A stretch of 64,000 bases of DNA from positions 57,320,140 to 57,384,139 of the forward strand of contig OX104127.1 of NCBI GenBank assembly GCA_944470555.2. The letters are read 5' to 3'. The first letter of the stretch is position 1. The number at the start of each line of letters is the position of its first letter. This document shows positions 33,135 to 46,273 of the stretch, one piece after another. The notes below the pieces were generated by a model, which was given only the letters and a program-made list of their open reading frames with translations, was not told the DNA's origin and did not search any database. Made by a program: the position numbers and the translations under genes. Source of the stretch: Heterobilharzia americana. Taxonomy: Eukaryota > Platyhelminthes > Trematoda > Strigeidida > Schistosomatidae.

Positions 33135-34685
33135 CACAACTACTCTGTGTAACATTTCATAATTGTTCCTTTAAAGTGTAAAATAGTACTGATTTTTGTG
33201 ATCATCTTATAATTTCCCTTAATTTGTATTCTTACTTCACTAAGCTGCTTATCATTAATGAAAATCCTAGACTCTTCACAGTGTAATAACTGAACAAAAC
33301 AATTCTGGGACCATATACATCACTCAACGTTCGGGCTTTGTTTCAGATCGGACAACAGATATATTCGACCACGGCTCCGAAAAGCCTAGCTGTTGATGTA
33401 CACTATACTTCTGAGACAGTGTAGTGTTTCCGGTGACTTTCGTTTCCGTCAGCTCAAATAGTGTGCTTACTGGTCACTTATCATGAGATCTTGTGACGTC
33501 ATCAGCTAGCATAGCTGGTAATAGTGTTACAGTAAGCCCTAAAGCAGAAGTTGCATAAGTCGACTGGATCCTCATCAATAGTGATCTGTGTTGTTAGACT
33601 AAGGTTTCAACTAGAATAACAAGTAACTGGGGGAGGAAACGATCTCCCTTCGTCATCTCTATCTATGCTGGAAATTTCTGTAGGCCACATACAGTTGTGG
33701 TGTCTAACCACCAATCGAACAATCCTCTGAATCAAGCTCGCTCATATGTTCTACTACTAGCTTGGTAGTTGAATGCATAGGTTGGACGTCTAGGCCCAAA
33801 GGATGATCTTTTAGTGACCAATGAGGATTATTTGGTCACAAATTGGATAAGTAGGGTCGTCTTCTGCAGCTGTGAGCAGATCATAACCAGTTTCTAGCCA
33901 ATAACAACTTTTACTATAGCCATCACCGTTACGCCACACTCCTTCTTATCTCTGCCACTCAATCCTAGACACAGATAGATCAAAATACAATACCGCTATC
34001 GGTAGCGTGAATATATTCAAGACTACGACTCCTTCTGGAGAACCTGTTTGGATTCTGACCACGTTTTAATGTGAGCTAAATTCAACTTGTATCAGATTCA
34101 AAGCCAGCTGTCCAACACCCAGAAACCATGGATGGTCATTGCTTTTACTTAAAACATACTATAAAACATCGTGTAGAGCCACTTCCAGCTATGAAGAATG
34201 CCCCGTAAACGTGACAATAACGAGATGTTCTAGGTCATCTGAATCAATGACAGGAAGAAACTTGGTGTATGTGAGGTGGTCTGTGAATAGATGACTTGTT
34301 GATCCACATAACCTTGGTAATAATAATGAAATAATGCAACTCAACTCGATACGTTATGCTTGGTTACGAACTACACTTATTAAATGAGTGCCTATGATAC
34401 TACCCTATTGTTTAGGCTGTATTAGGTGCAGCGGAGACAGATACCTCGAACACAAGGTGGATCACCTTAGAAAACAATTTAACTGGTCTACTTACCCTCC
34501 AAGTAACATAAAATTCAGTGTTCTATGATACATGGTCAGTTAACATCAATTCACCTATCAATCTAACGTATTAGGCTCCCAGCCCAAACCATTTAATTTC
34601 GGCTCCTTATGATGATGGAAGTGATTACGTTGTTTCAGAAGGTATGGAAGATTGACAATGTTCCATAATTCTGGAATTAGGCAAT
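33135..34685. other. No gene recognised; possibly 5' part of the next LINE
   Basis: Sits immediately upstream of an RT relic and could hold its decayed 5' region, but I find no endonuclease motif. Confidence 0.35.
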
Positions 34686-34689
34686 TACT

Positions 34690-35620
34690 ATAAGCATCTT
34701 TGGAAACGGTTCACTTAACATCTATGGAAATCATTGGGGGGATCAGTTTGTTACCAGTAGCGTCTGAAATATTGGCTGACTTCAAGCTTTGTTGGCTTTG
34801 TAGAACGCGTGAAAAACTAATCCTTTAGAAAGAGGCTAGGTTCCGTTCTGGTTATCAATGCATTAGTGATGTGTTAACTTTCAGATAGACACTCACACAC
34901 ATAGCAGGCCAACAATTATTGCGTTTGTTGATATTAGGACTGTCTTCGATTCGTTAGACGGAACTGAATTCTGGAAATATCTGTTAAAGATGGATGTAAC
35001 ACAGAATGTTAACATCTTGGGAGATCTATACTTCAACACCTCAGGTAAAGTGAGGCTACACAGCCAGTTATCCCCATTGTTCCGAACCACCCATGAGGTA
35101 AAACAGGGTTCCCTGATTTCACCATTTCACTTTAACTTTGCCATGGATGGCATTCTCCAGACAGCTGTGAATGTGGTGCATATCTACTATCATAAGGAAA
35201 ACTTTTTGATGGCGAATATGCTGACGACAATGTTTTATCGTGTGACAAAATACAAGCTGCTCAAATCGTACTTAATTAGCAGTCAATGCCCATAAGCATG
35301 ATTAGAAGGAGCCCATACACACCCTTGGTGGTAAAATATTGAAAGTGGCTGAAAAGCTTGTTTACCTAAGTCTGTATAACCTGACCTCTCCAAGTGGAGG
35401 ATGCCCAGCAAATCTGCGTGTTTGAACACCAATATCATCATAGAGATGCTGTCATACGCTGGGAACATTATGTAAGGAATTCTGAAATGAGATGCTGCGC
35501 ATTTTACTGTGATGAAAATCCTTATTTATTAGATGAAGTCATCTTGAAACATAGGCTTCGGTGGCTTGTACACCTATTAAGAATAGTGTATCGACTGTGT
35601 TCAATCTCTGTCTAAACAGT
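34690..35620 (+). mobile_element. LINE-C/B-type RT relic
   Basis: Plus-strand RT. Fingers and palm read LLPVASEILA, then a decayed QAGFRSG region, IIAFVDIRTVFDSLDGTEFW (motif A, Asp kept), HSQLSPLFRTTHEVKQGSLI and SPFHFNFAMDGIL. The YADD box is decayed (MANMLTTMF region). Next comes VEDAQQICVFEHQYHHRDAV, then ILKHRLRWLVHLLRI. It is the most complete RT of this family in the window and is interrupted by frameshifts. Confidence 0.75.
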
Positions 35621-35809
35621 TTGATCGATGCTCAGGCCATAGCCTCTGTTGGCTCGTATGATTAACTAACTGAGGAAAACGCTCAATGCAGATCCCGAGT
35701 TACAGTGTGCAGGTTGATCTTGTAGGCAATCACCTCATACCAGCCAATTTGGAGACGTTGGGCTGTTCGCCTACATAACTATTTCTTTTTTTTTAAGGGA
35801 GTTGTGGAG

Positions 35810-36310
35810 ATTTGAAAATATTTCAAGTTGTTATTCATCGTAGACTGACATCAGTTGGAGGAACAAAGGAAACCTGGGAGCACTGGAGAGTTGTTTCGTC
35901 TGACTAGTATGGGACTCCTCAGCAGTGCGCACATACGACCCCGCACCACCAGGGATCGAACCCGCGACCTACAGTATCCACGGCTAGCGCGTTACCATTG
36001 AGAAGTGGCGACCGGTGAAGTCAAAGCCTGATTGTCGTGAGGATAGTTACTCAAAGATGACATTAGGTGACGGTTGCGCTATATGGTGAGCTAACAGAAG
36101 TTGGAAATATGGAGCATTGGATTCTGACCCAGTGGCTAGCTCAATGGTAACGAGCTGGCCGCGGAACCTGAAGGTCGCAAGTTCGACCCCTGGTGTTGCG
36201 GGGTCGTGGGTGCGCACTGCTGAGGAGCCTCATGCTGGTCGGAGGAAACAACTGTCCAGTGCTCCCAGCTTTCCTTTGTTCCTCCAACTGGTGTCAGTCT
36301 ACGATGAATA
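35810..36310. repeat. H2-SINE head-to-head dimer
   Basis: Minus copy (35810-36000) and plus copy (36110-36310), joined by a spacer of about 105 bases that includes gacggttgcgctatatggtg and acagaagttggaaatatgg. Minus ribozyme: CTGAGGAG and GAAAC kept, helix II weak. Plus ribozyme: helix I gcactg/cagtgc perfect, CTGAGGAG kept, helix II rearranged. The plus half lies inside the large inverted repeat. Confidence 0.75.
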
Positions 36311-38155
36311 ACAATTCGAAATCTCAGTCTGTAATTCAAACACTCTTTTCACACACACACACACACACACAATACACTACATATGGATATCATTTTGTAT
36401 TCTACAGTCGTAACAACGCAGAATCATTCATACAGAAGAATACTTGTCTAGTTATCATATATAAGGTTGGGAGACAGTGTAAATTCCGATTTTCTATAAG
36501 CTTGATGAAGCTATTAGCAGCACGGAATAGTGAAACATCAGTTGAAACAAACTTGTTTAGTTGTACATTGTCATTGGGAAACACAAATATCAAAAGAGTG
36601 ATGATGACTTCATTGAATACATCTTTGAAACAGATTGTTAATTAACCCCCTTTCTATACTGTTGGTGCAATCCTCTTTTAATAACAACTTGTACCACGTC
36701 TTCTTAGTATCATCATATTTATTTTGTACGGAGGATTTCTCAGTGCCGATTTCCTATTAATTGAATATTGAATATATTGTGTAGAAAGAGACAATTAAAG
36801 TTTCATGATTACACTGTCATATTTGGTGAATGCAACATCGTCAAGACTTCACAGTGAAAACTCACATACACAATATCACTTCATATTGAGATTGCGAAGG
36901 AAAAAATTGGCTTTTTTCTGTTGGACAAATATATTCATTGAATAAAAAGTCTACGAGGAATAGCAGAAACCATGAAAGTGACGCCAGTGACAAGTTGAAA
37001 TGCCCTCAGAACCCATGAGTATGGTCGTGTAGTAGGCAAACAATCATTCTTATCTATTGTGTGTGTGTGTGGAGGCAAGGGGGTGGGGTGGGGTGGGGTG
37101 GCTAATGACACCATCTAGACTTCGGTAAGTCGAGTGAAGTCCGAATGCATCATGCATAAATTGTAAGTGAAATAGGCTTAGACACCAATATGAGCCACAG
37201 ATTGAAAACAAAAGAATAAAAACCAAATAAATTTTCTTTTCGATAAATCATACAAACATACATAAATGTAACTAAGGTATACTCTGAAATTAGCATACAC
37301 ACATGATTATACATACATATATACCAGTGAAGTATCTTTGTCAAAGTAATGATACTTGTGATTTCACGTTGGTGTACACCGGCGAAGAGCTCCTACACAG
37401 CTGCCTCAATACTACTGATTATCCATGTTATATTGATCTTGGTGACAAGTATCATAACAGCGACAACAGCAACAACAACTACTGATACCCATTGTATAAG
37501 AGGTGGTTTAGTGGAATAACGCTCTGGTGTTTGAAGTGATGAGGACTGGGTTAGAGCAGGTACATCCAGCTGACCAGTCCTAACTATCACGAAACGCGCA
37601 TCCTGGATCCCTCTGCTAGTCACCAAGATCAATACAATATCTTTGTAAGAAGTAATTGACATTTAGGTGAGTGTATCGAATTCGATGGTGGTAAACAAAC
37701 AAAAATTATTTATAAAGATATTTCAAGTTGGTATTCATTGTAGACTGAGATGAGTTAGAGGAAGAATGAGAACCCGGGTGCACTAACTGGACAGTTGTTT
37801 CGTCCCAGTATGAGATTGTTTAGCAGTGCGCACCCATGTCCGCTCCTCGACAAGTGTCGAACTCACCACCTTACCTTACCATTGAGCTGCTGGGTCGGAA
37901 TGCACAGATCCATATTTCCAACTTCTGTCAGTTCGCGATATAGAGTCATCGTTGAGTATCTGTTCTCACAGTCACTAGGTTTGCCGTGCTGGTCACGTCT
38001 TCTGATTAGGACTTCGGGAATCACCTGTTAAGAGTAGTCATCAATGAGCACTAGTTCAGCTGAATTCGGGAGGAGGGGTGAGGGGAGGTTGCTTAATGGT
38101 AACGTGTTCATCACGAAACCTGAAGGTCGCGGGTTCGACACCTGGCAAGGTTATG
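36092..38155 (+). repeat. Left arm of large inverted duplication
   Basis: About 2.06 kb that is repeated in opposite orientation at 51860-53903. Matched positions add up to about 89996 throughout (for example 36645 with 53351, 37303 with 52693), so there are almost no indels. The short open frames in the core of both arms are identical. Contents: half an H2 dimer, an AC run (36351-36371), about 1.1 kb of unique-looking sequence, an Sm-alpha copy (37490-37660) and another H2 dimer (37740-38155). No protein function is recognised in the core. Confidence 0.92.
37490..37660 (+). repeat. Sm-alpha-like SINE within left arm
   Basis: Head, link (gcaggtacatccag), core ctgaccag with the conserved G changed to C, and GAAAC. 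Inactive. The same copy occurs on minus at about 52335-52505 in the other arm with the same inactivating change, which shows the mutation predates the duplication. Confidence 0.75.
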
Positions 38156-38270
38156 TGTGCGTAGTGCAGAGGAGTCCCATACCAGAAGAATACAGCTCTC
38201 AGGTTTCCACTGTCCCTTCAACTGATGTTAGTCTACAATGAATACCAACTTGAAATATCTCTCTCTAAAT
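37740..38270. repeat. H2-SINE head-to-head dimer
   Basis: Minus half 37740-37900 (core decayed: ctaaacaa), spacer about 37900-38085 with atttccaacttctgtcag and gatatagagtc, plus half 38085-38270 (core decayed). The pair is wholly or largely copied in the right arm at 51860-52290. Confidence 0.7.
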
Positions 38271-38559
38271 CTCCACAAAACCTTACAAAATTCTATTTAG
38301 AAAAATCTTAATATAATTACAAATCAATAATTTACATATTCATTCATTCATTCATTGAATTTCTTCTGTACACAATAATGAATATTTTATGATAAATAAT
38401 AAGAATTTAGTAGTACTAGATAAATAGACATCAATTGTAATTGATGATATGATAATCGTTAAGAATAGTAGAATAGAATGAAAAGATGGTACCGAAGATA
38501 GATTACAGTAGATAAGAAAGAAGAGAATCCTTTGAAAAATGAAAGAGAAACTTTACAAC

Positions 38560-38918
38560 CTATTTTATTGTTATTTGTTCTCGTTTAATTGCACGTCGAA
38601 TACATCTAGGACATGTTTCTAGTTTCGGTATATTATTTAAACATGTTCGATGAAAACAAGCTGAACAATTTGAACATATAATTGTATTTATTTGACCGAA
38701 TGGAAATAGAATTTGACCAGATTTACATATTTCACAAATAAATCCTTGAGCTAAACATCGTTCACATAATGATATATGCTCTACAATTGGTAATAATATA
38801 TTACGTAAGATTATTGATAATTTCCCATTATGTACAGTATGTAAATCAGCCATACTCCATAAATCTGGTGTTTTAAACCAATGATTTGGTATAGATTGAA
38901 AATCTATCAACTGTTGAG
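38560..38918 (-). CDS. RUBCN: Rubicon-like gene, exon 8 (last)
   Basis: Acceptor attgttttcag ends at 38919. The first two bases CT complete Ala with the G of exon 7. It encodes residues 637-755: AQQLIDFQSIPNHWF, DLWSMADLHTV, then the C-terminal zinc-binding half of the RH domain, ending KREQITIK and TAG at 38562-38560. An AATAAA overlaps the stop codon on minus. I see no better polyadenylation signal close by. Confidence 0.9.
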
Positions 38919-41900
38919 CTGAAAACAATAATAATAATAATAATATATTTTTTAGATGAATGGGGATTTTTTAAATTTAAAGGTAGTATTCATCATGAAC
39001 TGACGTCAGTTGGGGAACCATTGAAAATTTGGCAGCATTGAATAGCTGTTTCGTCCAACTAGTAGTATGTAACTCCTCAACAGTACGGTCTAATGACAAG
39101 CCGTGATCTGTGAGGTCAACTAGTCGGAAGTGAAACGAATGCTAACTGAAGACCTTGGGTGATAGTTGCGCTATGTGGTGAATTGACACAGAAGTTGAAA
39201 ATTGTGAACCACGCGTTCACCGTGAAACCTGAAGGTCTTGTTTTCGACCCTTAACCGGGTCGTGGGTGCGTACTGCTGAGGAGTCACATACTAGTTGGAC
39301 GAAACAGCTGTCTAGTGCTTCCAGATTTTCAATGGTTCCTCAACTAATGTCAGTCCATGATGAATACTACTTCTAAATAATAATAATAAGGAAGTATATT
39401 TTATGAATTAAAAATGACAAACCAACTATCACTACTGATATAAGTGATATGAGTAGATTATCTTGCTTGACTATCAAAATTAATGTAGAACCTCTTTCGA
39501 ACAGATGGATATTAAAAAGAGTGATAACAAAGTTGTATAAGACAATGAAAAGTCTGAAGATAACAGTTAATACAAATATTCACGAAGAGTCTTTTCATTT
39601 TCGCAACTCTAACCACACAGTCTAGAATAAGAGACTTTATTGACTAGTGTCATGTGTAATCTGGCCACCCTAGAACCTCTTCAAACTTAATCCAACTGCC
39701 ACACACACCCCTCCCCCCAGAATAACATGTTGAGGTAGGCAATGATTCAGTATGCGCAGCACACATCCAAACCATCTCAATCGACTAAGGTTTACAGCTT
39801 CATCAATCAACTTGTCTATCTTGCTTAGTACACACACAAATGGATCGGTTCAAGTTGATACACTTCACACTACTATATAAAAGACATCACTATGCCATCG
39901 ATTTTTGACCATTTCACGAAGAGTCATCAACCAACCGCTGTTTCCTTTCATCTCGGAGAACCTCAACAAGGCAATCTACATCTCTTCATAATGAAGTAGG
40001 GATTAACATCATGAATTGATGTTAATATAAACATCTACGTATATGACTGAAGTCAGTCAACACTACAAAAGTTATTTCTACTTAGAAATCTTCAGCAAAA
40101 AGAAGTAATTTAATACATTTCAACCCAGTATAGATATTTATTTACCAGGTTATGAACTATAACCACTCGATCGCTCAAGTCAAAGAAGGCACGTAACAGA
40201 GTTCGAACCCAAAAGTTGTTCAGTGTTTAGGCCAACAAACCACTATTCTACATAATTGAAATTGAACAGGATTCATTTCATAACGACTTGCACGTTTATG
40301 AACGACACCTATTTTATAAGAGTTAGTGATACCACTACCTGGCTCGATACCATCGATACCCATCAGTTGAAAATCAGCTCACCATAGCGGTGCACAGTGA
40401 TAGATGTCCCTGTCTGAGATTTGAACTCATGTCATAAGTATATAAGTATTGAAAATCTTTTGGCAAGAAACATATTCCATTCTACTATAGGACTCCTCAG
40501 AGTAGTACATATTCATGACTACGCCGGGAATCGAACTCGGAACCTTCAGGTTGCGCACAGAGCCGGCTAACCATTCAATTACTGGATTATAGTCCTCATA
40601 GAAGTTAAACCAAATTCCTATTCCTCCTATTTGAATGCGGTAAGAAATATGAACAATTAAAAAAAACAGGCAGAATCTATTACAATGAATAAGATTTTAT
40701 TTATAAAACGATACTTAATAACATACCTGCTTGACATCGTTCAATAAAAGGTAACATTAAATTCCCTTGTCTACGTAGAGTTATACAATTCAAGAGATTA
40801 TTAGATTGACGATTTAAAACTTGTTTATTAAAATCGATTGTTCTTAATAAAGGTTCATTATGCAGCTGATGAAGTCGATCACGAGCGAAATTACTAACTG
40901 GTAACATACGAAAATCCCAAGAAGTTAATAAATTCCCTGGAAGAGTCATCAATGTATTCGAATGACAAACACAACAAAAATAACGACCAAAGAATTCACA
41001 AAATCGCATTCTTTTCAGATATCCTAAACCAGAAAGGATAGATATAAATCGATTAAATGTTTATCAATGGTAGAACAGATAAATTTATCAAAGTGGTTTG
41101 GTGTTCTCTAAGTTTTCATGTATTTTAATTACCTTAGTTACTTGGCTATCTATTCCATTAATTTTGTATAGCTTTTGCTTCCTGTTTTCATATCGTTACT
41201 CATTTTTCTTCCATCTGCTCTCAAGGCTGAATTCTTACTGGTTGCTAACTATTTTTATCCACATGTGGATTTAGTATTGTCAAGGTCATTTAGAAATGTA
41301 TGTATTCAGCATTACTTCTCTTCGCTAATCGGTGGTATTATTGTGGTGGTGGTGGTGGTTGACGTTCTAATTTGTGTTAGAGTCAATTTGTTTGCTAGGC
41401 TCACATAACTCATAGGCTGTTAGGTGGTACTACTAGTCATAACATTACTAGAGTGAATCTCTATGAATTAAATTACACGCATCTGGAGTTTTAACGAATG
41501 CACAGACAGAAATCAAGATAGAAGGTGGAGGGGCGGAAGAAACACCTACTTATTCTACGAAAGCACTTCATCAGATAACAGTCTATGCACTATCGGGTTA
41601 GGCTGTTCAATTCCAACTCAGAAAAAGCAAAAGCACATAGTGTTTACATATGGTCTTAATCCCAACACATATGACGACTGGACAGACGTACAGACAAACG
41701 AAATCAACGTAGAACCTCGCTCGCACATAGATCCATCGGCTCAAGTTGACACACACCACACTAGTACACAAAGAACAGGTGGATCGAGAAAGAGTGTCTA
41801 TTAACTTGAGAACTTCAATTAGGTAGTAAAGACCTCTGTACCAAGCTCAAACCAAGAAACAGAGACTGATGCAATGTCTTGGTTTGGCTACCCTAAGCAT

Positions 41901-44900
41901 TGCATATCGAAACAGGCGATGAGTCAAAGTGTGCAACACATGTCCAAGCCAGTTTAGTCAGTGAAGGTTGGTAACGTCAACAACTGGCTTCCTTTGTTTG
42001 CCTAGTACCCTTCGCTTAATCTTTACATTGCTCATATATTGATCCAGAAGTGATGCGAACTGGCAAATACCAAACATGTGCTTTGTATCCTAGCTGAGAT
42101 TTTTTTCAGCAACCAACTCGTCCAAGTTGATGCAACTCACAAGGTAGTTGAAGTGGTCAGCATATTCCACTATTTCAATCCTTATACTTTAAACTTATCT
42201 GCATAGTATCATCCTACATTTAACAGGTGCAAGACGCATACCAAACACATTTAGATTTCTGTCCAAAGAGTTAAGAAGATCTTACATTTTTCTAACGTCT
42301 TCGTCTAAAAGGAAATTGTTGTCTGTATACTCCAAATAAATAAAATACCCTCCTGGGAATAAGCCAATCCATGGTAAGGTCAGAGGTATCCTAAGTAATC
42401 CCCTCTAGGATGTTTATAGTAAAGTTAAACAGGAACGATGTCGGCAGGTATCCCAGGCGTACACTTCATATGAAAACTTTCTACAAGTCATTAAAAACGG
42501 CTGCATACGTTCAAGTAGAGCATCCAATGGTGTTATATACTTGCTCGATGCTCATTTCACAGTTAGATACTGTCAAAACACTTCCCGGTTGATAACGCCG
42601 AATACTACCTTCAGGTCAACAAATATGGGAAATGTTTGGGACCACTAAGTACGCTTATTTTTCAGAACCTGTCAAAGGGTAAAGATCTGATCGGTGCATC
42701 TTTGTCAAGGTCTAAGATCTGCCTCCTTTCCTCCAAGGTTTTTGGTCCCGAGCCTCAATTAAGCATCCGATAACTATGGACTTAAGTTTTTAGATTCTCG
42801 GATACGGTTTTCAATGGGGAGGCATAATTTACTTACTAGATGGACGATACGATACTTGACAACCGGTTCAACTGACAATACTGGACTGAAGAGGGTTTAC
42901 TCCAATTGAAAGTACGAAAGTATCAATCCAGCAACAAATTACAGACATTCATCAACAACTGCCTACGCTGGCTCGTTACTGAAGATCAGATGGCCAGAAT
43001 GGTAACAGCAAGCAACAAGGAACTCTGGCCGGACAATAAACCAACCAACAACCTATCGCTCAACAAATATGCACTGGGAGGAAGTGGAGATGGATTGGGC
43101 ATACACTGAGAAGACCGACTGGGGACATCACGCGTCAGGCCAGCCACTCGAATGGAACCCAGATGGCAAGCGACCAGTTGGGCATCCGAGGGTGACATGG
43201 AGGAGATCATGTGAAGAAAAAATGAGAGCTTCCGGGCTGTCATGGAACCAGGTTCAAAAGTTTTCAGAGAACAGAGTGCATTGGAGACGTGCTACTGAAG
43301 CTCTATGTTCCATTAGGAACCCAAGGGATAAATAATAATCAATCCAGGGATATAATTCTCATTCTTAAACACAATTTATGCACCCTTGGGACAAATGAAC
43401 AAAATAGCATGATAAAAGTATGAGATTAACGCAATAAGAATACAACGTTCTTAAAAGCAGTAAAATTGAGCGGTACATATGAAACGAAAAACGATAATTC
43501 AGATTTCCCATAATATAAGTTGATAAAACTAAAGCCTAAAAAGTCCATTTTACAAGGGGGTGGGGTGGATATAAATTCCCTAACAATAAGGATCTTCGAT
43601 ATGGTATTATTCAAACTGATTTTTCTATGATTATCACAAGAAAACTTTCTCCCTTCTTATAGATTGAAATGACTGGTCTGATCAGTCTAACAGAACTACT
43701 ACTGATTCCTATACGCTATCTAGTACCTCCATTATTCTAATCAGTAATCTCCTATCTCCCTTCTTTAAAAACTTCTGGTGGTAAACCGTCAAGTTTTGCT
43801 GCTTTGGATCATTTCAGGTACAATATAATGTTGTCAACTTCGAAGACTGACATCTACATCCCATTTAGATTCATGCTGAATATTGGGCAACTGAAACATT
43901 TCTGCAGACCAGTTGAACTGAAACCATCCCATCCTTTTCGGTGATGCGGTTTAACCAAACATGATCCTTTTCTTGTCAGTATCATTAATAAACTTTAAAC
44001 AGTTGCCAGTTATTGCTTAATGCTGATATCTTCTCTGCTGAGCTACTGCTTGTGATCATTACGAAGACTTTTAGTCAATTTGCGTTTCAGCTGCTAGAGT
44101 AAATCTCGCATTAATCAATTCAGACGAGGTTGATGAAATCCACTGGGTTTCTGTCACAACTATTTTCACTACCGTTTGTAGATCAGACGGAATATTAACA
44201 AACCAGGTTTAATCAGGAAGAAAACTACTGTCATGTTCAGATAAATGCTTCCCTATCTCTCTCTCCCCCCCCCCTCACCCCTAAATACACATTTGACGTA
44301 CTCACCTTCAAGTGGAGCACAAACAGGCTTCCCTATTGCCTATTTCCTGTGATCAGTAGAGTACAAATGACACAAGCCCACGAGATAAGAGTCCAAGCAG
44401 ATACTGATTTCGACTCAGAGGTTGACAGATTTTCATGATTGTATGTCACTGACGAGAACTAAGGGAGTTCGATAGTTTTGAAGAAGTTACCGCTACTTAC
44501 AATAAACATCGAATAACAATTAAAAACATTATCTCTTGAATGCTACAGTACTTAACTCTTGAATATTGAACAAGACTTTGTATTACGTTACAGTATATGA
44601 GTATAATAATAGAATGGAACTCACGTGTTTCGATAAAAGCTCCACAACCAGCACATCGATTATTCTGACTGGCCAGAATCGCTTTACGTCTATCAAAAAA
44701 TGACAAATAAATTAATAGAAACACTTCAAAGAGACATTCAAGTGATGCTATAAAGATGTGACAGTGGTCAATTGGTTTAGGTAGTTAGTTTCCAACCGAT
44801 GGGTCACACGTTCGAGTTTAGCCACATTTACAAAGTTTCAGGTTGTCAGGTACTTACACTAAACTTCATCAAATCATAAATGTGCCTCATTGCCTACTGC

Positions 44901-46197
44901 ATGAATACGCACAAAGTTACTGAATATGCGGATGACAAAGTCCTCTTAGGTTAAAACTCTGACAAGATGCAGAGTCTTCTGAACACTTTGAGTGGCAATT
45001 TGAGAATGTTTCTCACCAACCAAATGAAAATTGTTGCTCCAGGATTGGTCTTCAACGGTGCCTCAGCTACCGATAGACACTGTAGTCATTGTGTTGGCCC
45101 CTTCACTTACCTTGGAAGTAGGATCAGCACTACCCTGGTGGCTCAAGTGGCCGATGAAATCTCTGCACGAATATAAAAGGCTCGACTGGTTTCTGCCACT
45201 TTACGCAACCTACGGCGCCACCGTGATATCCGATTATCTATTAAGGGTGGCATATACTGCACATCAGTCCACTCTGTTCTAATACATGGCTGTGAAACAT
45301 GGACATTGAGAGTTTAAGATGTGAGAAGGCTTCAGGCGTTTTGCCTTCGCAGTATAGGCTAGGTCGTATTCCGTGGTAACACCACATGAGTAACTCAGAA
45401 GTCAGTCTCAGGAGTAGAGTTTTAGGGAGCATAGGTAGAGGTAGAGGTAAGTCAGTTGACACAGTTGTGAAAATTCATCGACTGAGATGGCTGGTTGAGA
45501 TATGTGTTGCGTGTGCCTAGTCTCCGTCTGTCTCATGACACAATGTTAGCCGAAGTAGGTTCAGACTGGAGAAAGGCTCGGGGAGAGGAGCAGACTAAAA
45601 CATGGTGTGAATGTATGAAGTATTTGACTGTTGGTTTGAGGCATGTGGGGCTATGCAGACTAGATGGTTGGGGTCGGTGGGGTGGGGGACAAGAGGAACC
45701 AGTGGTTGGAGACTGACTTTAAGTGATCATATGGCTGAGAACCGATGTCATCATCATCATCTTAACGCTTCACCGAATCTCACCATTTTCTCATTCTTCC
45801 TTTGTTTCTCTTTTCTTACTTTATATTTCTTTCGACTGAATTTTCTTATCTTCATCTTTCACTTCACTACCTTTCTACTTGATGTGTGGCGGCAACTCGG
45901 ACCGTTACGCAGTAATCCCTTGTCCTATGTTAATTTGAATGGATAGACTGAATGGATCTTATTTTTCTTTGGTTTCAATATTACGAAATAGATGTTGAAG
46001 CGCAGTAACGCTATGAATAACTTTCGAATAGCAAGTATATAAACTAGGTAGAAATAAAGGCAGTATACTACTAGTGACATGTTTACAAGATATTTAAATG
46101 GACAAGGCAGATAAAAATGCATTAGATGAATATGATTTGGTGTTAAGACTAAGTGATTCCATATCAGATTTGTTTATTTGATATACACTACACTACA

Positions 46198-46273
<76 letters not shown>

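Noticed and set aside
36193..36645. 150-codon open frame in the left arm, with a 113-codon match in the right arm
   Set aside because: Both arms carry the same sequence because of the inverted duplication, the start lies in an H2-SINE, overlapping frames exist on the other strand, and no domain is seen.
44690..44724. Longer open frame upstream of exon 6
   Set aside because: It lies before a good acceptor and breaks homology with the RH domain.
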